The notes under the pieces were generated by a model. That model did no database searches. It was given only the letters and a program-made list of their open reading frames with translations, and was not told the origin of the DNA. Of a stretch of DNA of 34,276 nucleotides, positions 24,799 to 30,393 are shown one piece after another. Numbering within the stretch: position 1 is the stretch's first letter; every line of letters begins with the position of its first letter. The stretch comes from Patescibacteria group bacterium (GTDB taxonomy: Bacteria > Patescibacteriota > Gracilibacteria > UM-FILTER-43-11): assembly GCA_018825145.1 (NCBI GenBank), contig JAHJFD010000029.1, forward strand, positions 1-34,276, read 5' to 3'. The translations under genes were made by a program, and so were the position numbers.

Positions 24799-26261
24799 TA
24801 TCCAATTGAGTTTTCCATTTCGAGTTCAATCAGGCGGTTCATTTCTACGGCGTATTCCAGAGGTAGCTCACGGACGATGGGACTTATAAAGCCGTTCACA
24901 ATCATGGCCTCGGCCTGAGCTTTTTCAATGCCTCTGGAGGTCAGATAAAAAATATCTTCTTCATTTAGCCGGCCCACGCGTGCTTCGTGGCTTACCGTGG
25001 CGGAGTTGTTATCGACCTTAATGTTTGGGAAGGTGTCAGAGACCGAGATCGGATCGAGGATGAGCGCGTCACATTCTATCTGACTGATGGCATTTTTGGC
25101 TGTTTTGGCAATGCGAATGTCACTGCGGTAAATCGAGTGTCCGCCCCCCTTGCTGATAGACTTCATGGTGATTTTGGAACCGGTGTTTTCGCCCAGATGC
25201 AGAACCCTGGCACCGGTGTCCTGAATCTGCCCGGCATTGGCAAAAGCGATACCCAGATGATCGGCGCGGGCGTTTCGTCCTTTTAGAATACTGCAGGGGT
25301 AGAGCATGGTTACGCCGCTGCCCATATTACCGCCCACCCATTCCATGGTTCCACCTTCTTCGATGATGGCGCGCTTGGTATTTAGGTTGTAGGTGTCTTT
25401 ACTCCAATTTTCGACCGACGAATAACGGAATTTAGCTCCTTTACTTACGAATACTTCCACGCAACCCGCGTGCAAAGCATTACTGCCGTACTTGGGCGCG
25501 CTGCAACCTTCGATGTAATGAGCTTCCGCGCCTTCTTCGACAATAATCAGCGTATGTTCGAACTGACCCATATTCATGGCGTTCATGCGGAAGTATGCCT
25601 GAAGCGGTTTTTTAACTTTTACGCCACTTGGCACGTACAAAAAGGTTCCACCTGACCAAACCGCCCCGTGAAGTGCGGAAAATTTGTGATCAGTGGCCGG
25701 AACACATTTCATAAAGTACTTCTGTACCAGATCATGGTGCTTTTGCAGGGCTAAATCCATATCCAGGAACAGCACGCCTTGCTCTTTCAATTCATTTTCA
25801 AGAGAATGATAAATCACCTCTGATTCGTATTGGGCACCTACGCCTGCCAGCACTTTTTTTTCCGCTTCCGGAATGCCCAGGCGGTCGAAGGTGTTTTTGA
25901 TGTAGGCGGGAACTTTGTCCCAGCTTTCGTAACCACCCTTTTTATCAGCCGCCTTGGCAAAAAAGCAGATTTCATCAAAATTCAGCGCCTCCAAGTTTGG
26001 CCCCCAGTTTGGCAGGGGAATGCGGGTAAAGTTTTCGTAAGCCTTCATTCGTTGATGCAACATCCACTCGGGTTCCTCTTTATCTTTCGAAATATGGGCC
26101 ACTAACTGCGGAGAAATACCCTTTTTGAACTTCTCCATGTAATCCGATGGGTCGGAATGATCTAAGGTATCACGATTCAGTCTGGCAAAAATGCCCTTTT
26201 CGCTTTTTGTTCCCGCCTCTGATTTTACAGTGGGGTCTATCATATCTGTTTTTAGTAACAT
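24798..26261 (-). CDS. sufB: Fe-S cluster assembly scaffold SufB
   Basis: 487 residues, the usual SufB length. VYHSLENELKEQGVLFLDMD-like sequence, YVPSGVKVKKPLQAYFRMNA, EGAEAHYIEGCSAP (with the Cys of the sulfur entry path), MEWVGGNMGSGVTMLYPC and ATVSHEARVGRLNEEDIFYL are diagnostic. SufB forms the scaffold with SufD and SufC and receives sulfur and iron for cluster building in the cytoplasm. The ATG at 26261 (MLLKTD) and one at 26243 (MIDPTV) are both possible; neither has a Shine-Dalgarno sequence. A repeat-containing hairpin lies in the short gap from sufC. Confidence 0.97.
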   Translation of the reverse strand: MLLKTDMIDPTVKSEAGTKSEKGIFARLNRDTLDHSDPSDYMEKFKKGISPQLVAHISKDKEEPEWMLHQRMKAYENFTRIPLPNWGPNLEALNFDEICFFAKAADKKGGYESWDKVPAYIKNTFDRLGIPEAEKKVLAGVGAQYESEVIYHSLENELKEQGVLFLDMDLALQKHHDLVQKYFMKCVPATDHKFSALHGAVWSGGTFLYVPSGVKVKKPLQAYFRMNAMNMGQFEHTLIIVEEGAEAHYIEGCSAPKYGSNALHAGCVEVFVSKGAKFRYSSVENWSKDTYNLNTKRAIIEEGGTMEWVGGNMGSGVTMLYPCSILKGRNARADHLGIAFANAGQIQDTGARVLHLGENTGSKITMKSISKGGGHSIYRSDIRIAKTAKNAISQIECDALILDPISVSDTFPNIKVDNNSATVSHEARVGRLNEEDIFYLTSRGIEKAQAEAMIVNGFISPIVRELPLEYAVEMNRLIELEMENSIG

Positions 26262-26264
26262 TGA

Positions 26265-26315
26265 TTGGGCAATGGTGGATCAATGCTACATCAATGGTGG
26301 ATCAATGTTGCCCAA
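26265..26315 (-). repeat. hairpin with tandem repeat between sufC and sufB
   Basis: TTGGGCAA (26265-26272) and TTGCCCAA (26308-26315) form an 8-bp stem. Inside lie two exact copies of CAATGGTGGATCAATG (26270-26285 and 26292-26307), 22 bases apart. The structure fills the sufC-sufB gap and ends three bases before the sufB ATG, so it could adjust sufB translation or protect an mRNA end. Confidence 0.6.
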
Positions 26316-26320
26316 AAGAA

Positions 26321-27076
26321 CTATAAATGCTCGTATCCTTTTTCTTCGAGTTCATGCGCTAGTTCCGGTCCGCCGGATTTGATGATGCGGCCATTTTTCA
26401 TAACATGAACGTAGTCTGGTTCCAGGTGCTTCAAAATACGCTGATAATGCGTGACCAGAAGAACACCTGTCTTTTCGCGCTTGCGCATGACTTTGTCGAT
26501 GTTGGCTGTGATGGTTTTAAGGGCGTCCACATCCAGGCCGGAATCAGTTTCATCCATGATGGCCAGTGTTGGCTGGAGAACGGCCATTTGCAGGGCTTCG
26601 GCCTTCTTCTTTTCACCGCCGGAGAAACCGTGATTCAAAAAGCGCTCGGCAAAATCTTCAGGCATTTTAAATTCCGCCATTACTTCCCGGAGCATCTTTT
26701 TAAAACGAAAGACTAAAATGGGTGGTTTGTCCGGGTCTGTATGGGCTTGTTTTGCCCGATAAGCGGCTAGTAAGAATTCTTCGAGAGTTACGCCGGTAAT
26801 TTCTTTGGGGTACTGAAAAGCCAGGAAGATTCCGATTAATGCTCTTTCATGGGGTTCCATTTTAAGAATGTTTTTTCCTTTATAAAGAATATCGCCGGAA
26901 GTTACCTGATACTTGGGGTGCCCCATAATTACGTTTGAAAGCGTGCTTTTTCCGGAGCCATTTGGGCCCATTAGCGTATGAACTTCACCCTCTTTAATGG
27001 TCAGATTTACGCCCTTAAGAATGGTCTTGTTGTCGATGGCTACCTCGAGATCTTTTATCTCTAGTAATTGAGTCAT
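26321..27076 (-). CDS. sufC: Fe-S assembly ATPase SufC
   Basis: 251 residues, an ABC-type ATPase that drives conformational change of SufB-SufD. Walker A is GPNGSGKST (37-45). The signature helix reads NHGFSGGEKKKAEALQMAVL, typical of SufC, where GEKKR-like follows SGG. Walker B and D-loop are LAIMDETDSGLDVDAL, and the switch histidine is in LLVTHYQRIL. KMPEDFAERFLN is the SufC-specific helix. It is the first gene of the operon, with a promoter at 27102-27129. Confidence 0.97.
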   Translation of the reverse strand: MTQLLEIKDLEVAIDNKTILKGVNLTIKEGEVHTLMGPNGSGKSTLSNVIMGHPKYQVTSGDILYKGKNILKMEPHERALIGIFLAFQYPKEITGVTLEEFLLAAYRAKQAHTDPDKPPILVFRFKKMLREVMAEFKMPEDFAERFLNHGFSGGEKKKAEALQMAVLQPTLAIMDETDSGLDVDALKTITANIDKVMRKREKTGVLLVTHYQRILKHLEPDYVHVMKNGRIIKSGGPELAHELEEKGYEHL

Positions 27077-27101
27077 AATTTTCAGCTATTAGGTACCAAA
27101 G

Positions 27102-27129
27102 AGTATAACAAAAAACCGCTGAAGGCAAA
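27102..27129 (-). promoter_or_regulatory. suf operon promoter
   Basis: On the minus strand TTTGCC (27124-27129), 16 bases, TATACT (27102-27107). It lies 25 bases upstream of sufC and just downstream of the tRNA-Thr(CGT) 3' fragment, so suf may also receive read-through from the two tRNA genes. No operator for an iron or redox regulator is recognisable. Confidence 0.5.
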
Positions 27130-27133
27130 GAAA

Positions 27134-27180
27134 AGTGGAGCCACCTGTCCCGCCTTGGCGGGACGACCTACGCGTTACGA
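27134..27180 (-). repeat. 3' fragment of tRNA-Thr(CGT) with T-arm replaced by a palindrome
   Basis: This 47-base unit copies the 46 bases at 27181-27226, from the anticodon loop to just past the encoded CCA. It differs only by one base in the anticodon stem and in the T-arm: GTCCCGCC-TT-GGCGGGAC (27147-27164) stands where the T-stem and loop should be. It lies directly downstream of its parent tRNA gene. Confidence 0.85.
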
Positions 27181-27182
27181 AG

Positions 27183-27258
27183 TGGAGCCACCTGCCGGGA
27201 TTGAACCGGCGACCTACACGTTACGAATGTGTCGCTCTACCAACTGAGCTAAGGTGGC
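27183..27258 (-). tRNA. tRNA-Thr(CGT)
   Basis: 76 bases with encoded CCA. The acceptor GCCACCT pairs with AGGTGGC, the D-arm is GCTC..GAGC, the anticodon loop TTCGTAA gives anticodon CGT (codon ACG), and the T-arm is GCCGG-TTCAATC-CCGGC. The anticodon stem has one A-C mismatch next to the loop. Confidence 0.95.
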
Positions 27259-27330
27259 TCGTCGTCGCTTTGTTTCAACTTACGCATTTAGCTTCTGCTA
27301 CATGCTCCAGTTTGCACAAGCTCCTCCTCT

Positions 27331-27379
27331 CCCTGCAAAATCCTTCTCGGTCTTCGACCTGCGATTGAATTTTGCAGGG
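27331..27379. other. nested inverted repeat between tRNA genes
   Basis: CCCTGCAAAAT (27331-27341) and ATTTTGCAGGG (27369-27379) are perfect 11-base arms. The loop holds a second hairpin, GGTC-TTC-GACC (27349-27359). On the plus strand a T-run (near 27384-27391) follows the right arm, so it could end plus-strand transcripts, but no plus-strand gene precedes it. The rest of the 27259-27394 gap shows nothing I recognise. Confidence 0.55.
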
Positions 27380-27394
27380 GGCCATTTTTTATTA

Positions 27395-27436
27395 TGGTCG
27401 GGGTGATCCCGCCTTGGCGGGACGACCTCACGCACC
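27395..27436 (-). repeat. 3' fragment of tRNA-Pro(GGG) with T-arm replaced by a palindrome
   Basis: The flanks TGGTCGGGGTGA and GACCTCACGCACC are identical to the parent tRNA (27454-27530). In place of its T-arm stands TCCCGCC-TT-GGCGGGA (27407-27422). The fragment keeps the CCA end and lies 17 bases downstream of the parent. Confidence 0.85.
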
Positions 27437-27453
27437 ACGTTTATTTTTTTAGC

Positions 27454-27530
27454 TGGTCGGGGTGACAGGACTTGAACCTGCGACCTCACGCACCCCATGC
27501 GTACGCGCTAGCCAACTGCGCTACACCCCG
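27454..27530 (-). tRNA. tRNA-Pro(GGG)
   Basis: 77 bases with encoded CCA. Acceptor CGGGGTG/CACCCCG starts with C1, as is usual for bacterial Pro tRNA. The anticodon loop ATGGGGT gives GGG (codon CCC), and the T-arm is GCAGG-TTCAAGT-CCTGT. Confidence 0.95.
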
Positions 27531-27588
27531 ACACAAACAGTATGGTAATAAATTTGCATGATTTAGTAAATGAAATTAAGCTAAAGCT

Positions 27589-28119
27589 ATGATCAGAGAC
27601 TACAAATCAATTGTGGGTGCCAAGGTCCTGGAATTTGATTCCGGTGATCTGCTGGCTATGGTCAGCGGAATTATTGTTGATCCGGATACCGGTATGGTGG
27701 AGGCCTTTTGGGTAAAGCCCGCAACGCTGCCTGTGGGTAATGCGATCCTGAGAATTTCAGACATTCTTGAATTTAAAAAGAATCTTTATATCAAATCAGA
27801 CAAGTTGCTGGCCCAGGCGGAAGATGTGATAAGGATCAGTGAAATCCTGGAAGACGGTCGCGCTTTTTTGGGGAACGCGGTTCAGAATGAAGCAGGGCAT
27901 TCCTATGGTACTTGCGTTAATCTGGCTTTTGATACCAAGACTTTTGCTTTAAAACAGATCTATAGCAGGCGATCAATTTTAGGTCTGATCACTCTGGATG
28001 AGCGGATTTTTTCTTACAACAATATTATAAAAATACTTCCGGAGATGATTCTGGTTAATGACGACGCAACTAAGAAAGAGGTTATAATGGCTACCATGCC
28101 AGAAGCGGCAACCAGTTAG
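27589..28119 (+). CDS. PRC-barrel domain protein
   Basis: 176 residues. The N-terminal half (SIVGAKVLEFDSGDLLAMVS, then GIIVDPDTGMVEAFWV) has the PRC-barrel pattern: a G-x-x-V start, strands, then D-P-x-T-G. A second, weaker copy begins near residue 93 (FLGNAVQNEAGHSYGTCVNL). PRC-barrels occur in RimM and in photosynthetic reaction-centre H subunits, and often bind RNA, proteins or membranes. No membrane helix is seen. The gene stands alone on the plus strand between tRNA-Pro(GGG) and the pilin gene and shares a bidirectional terminator with the latter. Its precise role is unknown. Confidence 0.75.
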   Translation: MIRDYKSIVGAKVLEFDSGDLLAMVSGIIVDPDTGMVEAFWVKPATLPVGNAILRISDILEFKKNLYIKSDKLLAQAEDVIRISEILEDGRAFLGNAVQNEAGHSYGTCVNLAFDTKTFALKQIYSRRSILGLITLDERIFSYNNIIKILPEMILVNDDATKKEVIMATMPEAATS

Positions 28120-28135
28120 GAAAAAGTGCCTGCAC

Positions 28136-28174
28136 AAAAAAACCCGCCGTCTTATAAGACTGACACGGGTTTTT
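28136..28174. terminator. bidirectional intrinsic terminator
   Basis: AAACCCG and CGGGTTT form the outer stem and GTCTTA/TAAGAC the inner one, with a T-run on each side when read in the matching direction. It lies between the convergent PRC-barrel gene (stop 28119) and pilin gene (stop 28195) and can serve both. Confidence 0.85.
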
Positions 28175-28194
28175 AAAAGTTTAACTAAAACTTC

Positions 28195-28581
28195 TTATCC
28201 AAGAGCACTTGCCACGAAGGTGACGATGGTCCAGGAGAGAAGGATGATCACGATACCAATGACGGCGTAAGTAATAACCTTGCGGGCTTTTCCGATTTGT
28301 TCATCGTTACCTCCAGCGGTGACCATGAGGACACCTGCGTAAATTAGGAAAGCTACAGCGATCAGGCCGAGAATTCCCAGGAAGTAGTTAATAATTAGAG
28401 TGACGTTCTGCCCCAGTGTTCCCTGAGCGGCGGCAGAAGGAGCGGCACCACCTTGTGGATTATCAAAAAATGAGGCACTCTGGGCGAAAGCGTTTGTAGC
28501 GTAGGCCCCGAAAGTTGCCAACATTGCAGAGGTTTTTAAGGCGAGATTTTTCATTTTTGTCTTATTAATATGTAATTTCAT
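28195..28581 (-). CDS. VirB2/TrbC-like pilin (CPR type IV secretion pilin type)
   Basis: 128 residues. A signal peptide (TSAMLATFGAYATNAFAQ) is probably cut after AFA. A short Gly/Ala/Ser-rich stretch follows, then two membrane helices (about 61-86 and 103-126) around the polar loop TAGGNDEQIGKARKVI. That layout is typical of VirB2/TrbC-like pilins. No VirB4, VirB6 or coupling ATPase is present here, so the apparatus must be encoded elsewhere or the protein has another role. The start is open: 28581 lies five bases after a perfect TATAAT and would be leaderless, while ATG at 28554 (MKNLALK) gives a shorter signal peptide. It has its own promoter and terminator, as expected for an abundant subunit. 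Confidence 0.85.
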   Translation of the reverse strand: MKLHINKTKMKNLALKTSAMLATFGAYATNAFAQSASFFDNPQGGAAPSAAAQGTLGQNVTLIINYFLGILGLIAVAFLIYAGVLMVTAGGNDEQIGKARKVITYAVIGIVIILLSWTIVTFVASALG

Positions 28582-28586
28582 ATTTT

Positions 28587-28616
28587 ATTATAACAAATAG
28601 CTTTAAAACCCGTCAA
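28587..28616 (-). promoter_or_regulatory. strong pilin promoter
   Basis: Minus-strand TTGACG (28611-28616), 18 bases, TATAAT (28587-28592). It is the closest to consensus in the window. The start point falls at or next to the ATG at 28581. Confidence 0.75.
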
Positions 28617-28680
28617 TAATGTTCAAGGTCTTAAATTTAGTTTCTGATTGACAGAACAATTTTGTAGTTTTTAATTTCTT

Positions 28681-28992
28681 CTAATCAATAATCATTGTTT
28701 TGGGGGCTTTTGCGACTGCTTCAGTGGGAATTCCAAGTGGTCTGCCGTCATCCAGAAGCGCGGCTAAGGCGCGCCTGCGTGCTTCCTGAGAAGCGTTCAT
28801 TTGTTCAAAACAAAGCTGAAAGTGGGCCTCCAGGACTTCCTGGCGTTTGATGATTGCAAGCGCCAATTCACCAAGAAATACGATTTCTTCCAGCACTTCG
28901 TCCGATACATGGCCTGTGAGTCTATTACTCAAGGCCGATATTCTTTGGGCGATATTTTGGGGCTCTGCGGTGGATCTGATCTTCTCACTCAT
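28681..28992 (-). CDS. small helical protein, unrecognised
   Basis: 103 residues, no signal peptide or membrane helix. Most of it is predicted helical and rich in Ala, Glu and Leu (SDEVLEEIVFLGELALAIIK; LEAHFQLCFEQMNASQEARR). It ends in a short segment, TEAVAKAPKTMIID. I do not recognise a family. It starts 42 bases after the 3' end of tRNA-Pro(CGG) and could be transcribed with the tRNA operon. A second possibility is a weak local promoter (TATATT near the start). It is followed by a 100-base AT-rich gap before the pilin promoter. Confidence 0.6.
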   Translation of the reverse strand: MSEKIRSTAEPQNIAQRISALSNRLTGHVSDEVLEEIVFLGELALAIIKRQEVLEAHFQLCFEQMNASQEARRRALAALLDDGRPLGIPTEAVAKAPKTMIID

Positions 28993-29034
28993 ATAATATA
29001 GCGCGAATTATTATTCAGGTAATATTTTTTGCCT

Positions 29035-29112
29035 TGGTCGGGCTGGCGGGACTTGAACCCACGACCTCCGCGACCCGAACGCGGCGCGCTAAGCCAACTG
29101 CGCTACAGCCCG
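29035..29112 (-). tRNA. tRNA-Pro(CGG)
   Basis: 78 bases with CCA. Acceptor CGGGCTG/CAGCCCG, anticodon stem CCGCG/CGCGG around TTCGGGT (anticodon CGG, codon CCG), T-arm GTGGG-TTCAAGT-CCCGC. It has no 3' fragment beside it. Confidence 0.95.
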
Positions 29113-29128
29113 AAGCCCGATTTTTTAA

Positions 29129-29215
29129 TGGTGCAGGCGGAGAGAGTCGAACTCTCACGGAATAACTTCCACACGGCCCTGAACCGTGCGCGTCTACCAG
29201 TTCCGCCACGCCTGC
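29129..29215 (-). tRNA. tRNA-Leu(CAG)
   Basis: 87 bases with CCA and a long variable arm. Acceptor GCAGGCG/CGCCTGC, anticodon loop TTCAGGG (anticodon CAG, codon CTG), T-arm GAGAG-TTCGACT-CTCTC. It lies between tRNA-Pro(CGG) and the tandem tRNA-Pro(TGG) fragments. Confidence 0.95.
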
Positions 29216-29218
29216 ACA

Positions 29219-29308
29219 ATGGTCGGGGAGATCCCGCCTCGGCGGGACGACATCATGACCCAAATGGTCGGGGAGATCCCGCCTCGGCGGGACGACATCA
29301 TGACCCAA
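29219..29308 (-). repeat. two tandem 3' fragments of tRNA-Pro(TGG) with T-arm replaced
   Basis: Two identical 45-base units (29219-29263, 29264-29308) abut the 3' end of tRNA-Pro(TGG). Each has the parent's acceptor strand with CCA (ATGGTCGGGGAGA), then TCCCGCC-TC-GGCGGGA (29232-29247 and 29277-29292) in place of the T-arm, then GACATCA as in the parent. The last eight bases differ from the parent's anticodon stem. The two copies are exact, so the second arose recently or is kept identical. Confidence 0.9.
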
Positions 29309-29309
29309 A

Positions 29310-29386
29310 TGGTCGGGGAGACAGGACTCGAACCTGCGACATCACGCTCCCAAAGCGTGCACTCTAGCCAACTGAGCTACTCCCCG
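29310..29386 (-). tRNA. tRNA-Pro(TGG)
   Basis: 77 bases with CCA. Acceptor CGGGGAG/CTCCCCG, anticodon stem CACGC/GCGTG around TTTGGGA (anticodon TGG, codon CCA), T-arm GCAGG-TTCGAGT-CCTGT. Its 3' end is followed at once by two T-arm-replaced copies of its own 3' part. Confidence 0.95.
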
Positions 29387-29387
29387 A

Positions 29388-29425
29388 TGGTGGGCAGGGA
29401 GGGATACTCTTCCGCCTGTGGCGGA
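29388..29425 (-). repeat. 3' fragment of tRNA-Tyr with T-arm broken by a palindrome
   Basis: TGGTGGGCAGGGAGGGAT (29388-29405) equals the CCA, acceptor and outer T-stem of tRNA-Tyr at 29547-29564. The match stops in the T-arm, where TCCGCC-TGT-GGCGGA (29411-29425) follows. The parent lies 120 bases away, the longest distance among these fragments. Confidence 0.7.
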
Positions 29426-29443
29426 TCGAGGACTCAATTAGTC

Positions 29444-29460
29444 GGTCGCCTAAGGCGACC
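29444..29460. repeat. palindrome between the tRNA-Tyr fragment and tRNA-Tyr
   Basis: GGTCGCCT-A-AGGCGACC, an 8-bp inverted repeat. It differs from the GTCCCGCC element but has the same form (GC-rich, GCC-T..A-GGC core). The rest of 29461-29546 holds only a weak hairpin (ATCC..GGAT). Confidence 0.55.
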
Positions 29461-29546
29461 TCCTTTTTCGTCTCGTACCCCTTTGCCCTTCGAATCCCTT
29501 ACAGGAATCCATTATCCTGGATCAGAGATTCGGTTCCATAGTTTTG

Positions 29547-29631
29547 TGGTGGGCAGGGAGGGATTCGAACCCCCGAAGGCAGAGCCAACTGGTTTACAGC
29601 CAGTCCCGTTTGACCGCTTCGGTACCTACCC
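29547..29631 (-). tRNA. tRNA-Tyr(GTA)
   Basis: 85 bases with CCA. Acceptor GGGTAGG/CCTGCCC, anticodon stem ACTGG/CCAGT around CTGTAAA (anticodon GTA), long variable arm, T-arm GGGGG-TTCGAAT-CCCTC. Confidence 0.95.
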
Positions 29632-29644
29632 ACGTTTCGATTGC

Positions 29645-29685
29645 TGGAGCCACCTGTCCCGCCTTGGCGGGACGACAATCCGCTT
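29645..29685 (-). repeat. 3' fragment of tRNA-Thr(TGT) with T-arm replaced by a palindrome
   Basis: TGGAGCCACCTG and GACAATCCGCTT equal the parent tRNA at 29701-29776, and GTCCCGCC-TT-GGCGGGAC (29656-29673) stands in the T-arm position. A further perfect hairpin, GCTTCTC-ACT-GAGAAGC (29682-29698), overlaps its end and links it to the parent. Confidence 0.85.
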
Positions 29686-29700
29686 CTCACTGAGAAGCTA

Positions 29701-29776
29701 TGGAGCCACCTGCCGGAATCGAACCGGCGACAATCCGCTTACAAGGCGGGCGCTCTACCAACTGAGCTAAGGTGGC
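29701..29776 (-). tRNA. tRNA-Thr(TGT)
   Basis: 76 bases with CCA. Acceptor GCCACCT/AGGTGGC, anticodon loop CTTGTAA (anticodon TGT, codon ACA), T-arm GCCGG-TTCGATT-CCGGC. The outer pair of the anticodon stem is C-A. Confidence 0.95.
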
Positions 29777-29817
29777 ATGATTCTTGTCTGCAGGGTATGT
29801 GCCCTGTAACTGTGTGA

Positions 29818-29891
29818 AGCCACCTGTCCCGCCAAGGCGGGACGACAATCCGCTTACAAGGCGGGCGCTCTACCAACTGAGCTAAGGTGGC
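29818..29891 (-). pseudogene. full-length tRNA-Thr(TGT) copy with T-arm replaced by a palindrome, no CCA
   Basis: Acceptor, D-arm and anticodon arm are identical to tRNA-Thr(TGT) at 29701-29776. The 17-base T-arm is replaced by the 18-base palindrome GTCCCGCC-TT-GGCGGGAC (minus-strand reading), so the T-loop is gone. The 3' end reads TTCA, not TCCA. It is the first gene after the tRNA operon promoter. The start of the tRNA (GCCACCTTAGC) is repeated 20 bases upstream (29901-29911). A canonical tRNA needs the T-loop for its elbow, so I call it a pseudogene; a non-canonical RNA is possible. Confidence 0.75.
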
Positions 29892-29952
29892 TGATTTCGC
29901 GCTAAGGTGGCGCGCCATTTAAGTTAATTGAATTTGCTCACAGCTGTCAATG

Positions 29953-29958
29953 AGTATA
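29953..29958 (-). promoter_or_regulatory. extended -10 box of the main tRNA operon
   Basis: Minus-strand TGATATACT is an extended -10 (TG-A-TATACT), identical to the one of the giant coiled-coil gene. No strong -35 stands at 17 bases. It would start a transcript at about 29946 through all tRNA genes down to tRNA-Pro(CGG). Confidence 0.5.
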
Positions 29959-29967
29959 TCAGTTTAT

Positions 29968-29997
29968 CTGGCAAAATTTTAGCAAATATGTTATAAC
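29968..29997 (+). promoter_or_regulatory. rnpB promoter
   Basis: CTGGCA (29968-29973), 18 bases, TATAAC (29992-29997), with the start near 30004, about 12 bases before the first RNase P helix. It overlaps the region of the divergent tRNA operon promoter. Confidence 0.5.
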
Positions 29998-30015
29998 CTT
30001 AGCGCTATTTGAATC

Positions 30016-30369
30016 TTTTAAACCGTAGTAGTCGCTCCGACGTAAAGTCGGAGAGGAAAGTCCGAGCACCCAAGAGCATGGTGGTCGCTAACGGCGACCG
30101 GTCCGCTGGTAACAGCTGGCAAGGGAAAGTGCCACAGAAACTATGTCTCTCCGCTTAGCGGGGTAAGAGTGAAAAGTCCGCGATAATCAGCGCGGTTTCC
30201 GCATCAGTGATGGTGCGGGATGGCAAACCCCACCTGGTGCAAGGCATGCATGGGGGAATGGAATATGTGATGGCTCGTTACACCATTTCTGCTGCCGCTT
30301 AGATAGATGACTACTTCTTCTTCGCTCTCACGAGCCTAGAAGAACAGAACTCGGCTTATGAGTTTAAAA
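30016..30369 (+). ncRNA. rnpB: RNase P RNA
   Basis: Bacterial RNase P RNA, the catalytic part of the enzyme that trims tRNA 5' leaders. Diagnostic conserved stretches are GAGGAAAGTCCG near the 5' end, CCACAGAAA, GGCAAACCCCACC with GGTGCAAGG, AGATAGATGACTAC and ACAGAACTCGGCTTATGA at the 3' end. TTTTAAAC (30016-30023) pairs with GTTTAAAA (30362-30369) as the P1 helix, which sets the ends. The gene diverges from a tRNA operon and is followed 24 bases later by the sugar transferase gene, with only a weak stem before a T-run at that start. Confidence 0.95.
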
Positions 30370-30393
30370 TTTTCAGGGCAATGACCTTTTTTT

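Noticed and set aside
29219-29308. CRISPR-like tandem repeat
   Set aside because: Only two units, no spacers, and the unit is clearly derived from tRNA-Pro(TGG). No cas genes are present.
29029-29770. Long plus-strand reading frames across the tRNA cluster
   Set aside because: They translate tRNA genes and their repeats in antisense; the repeated peptide pattern reflects the duplicated palindrome units, not a protein.
27134-29891. An integrated phage or plasmid flanked by the tRNA 3' repeats
   Set aside because: The repeats are 0-140 bases from their parents with no integrase or cargo between them; only a minimal or decayed element would fit.
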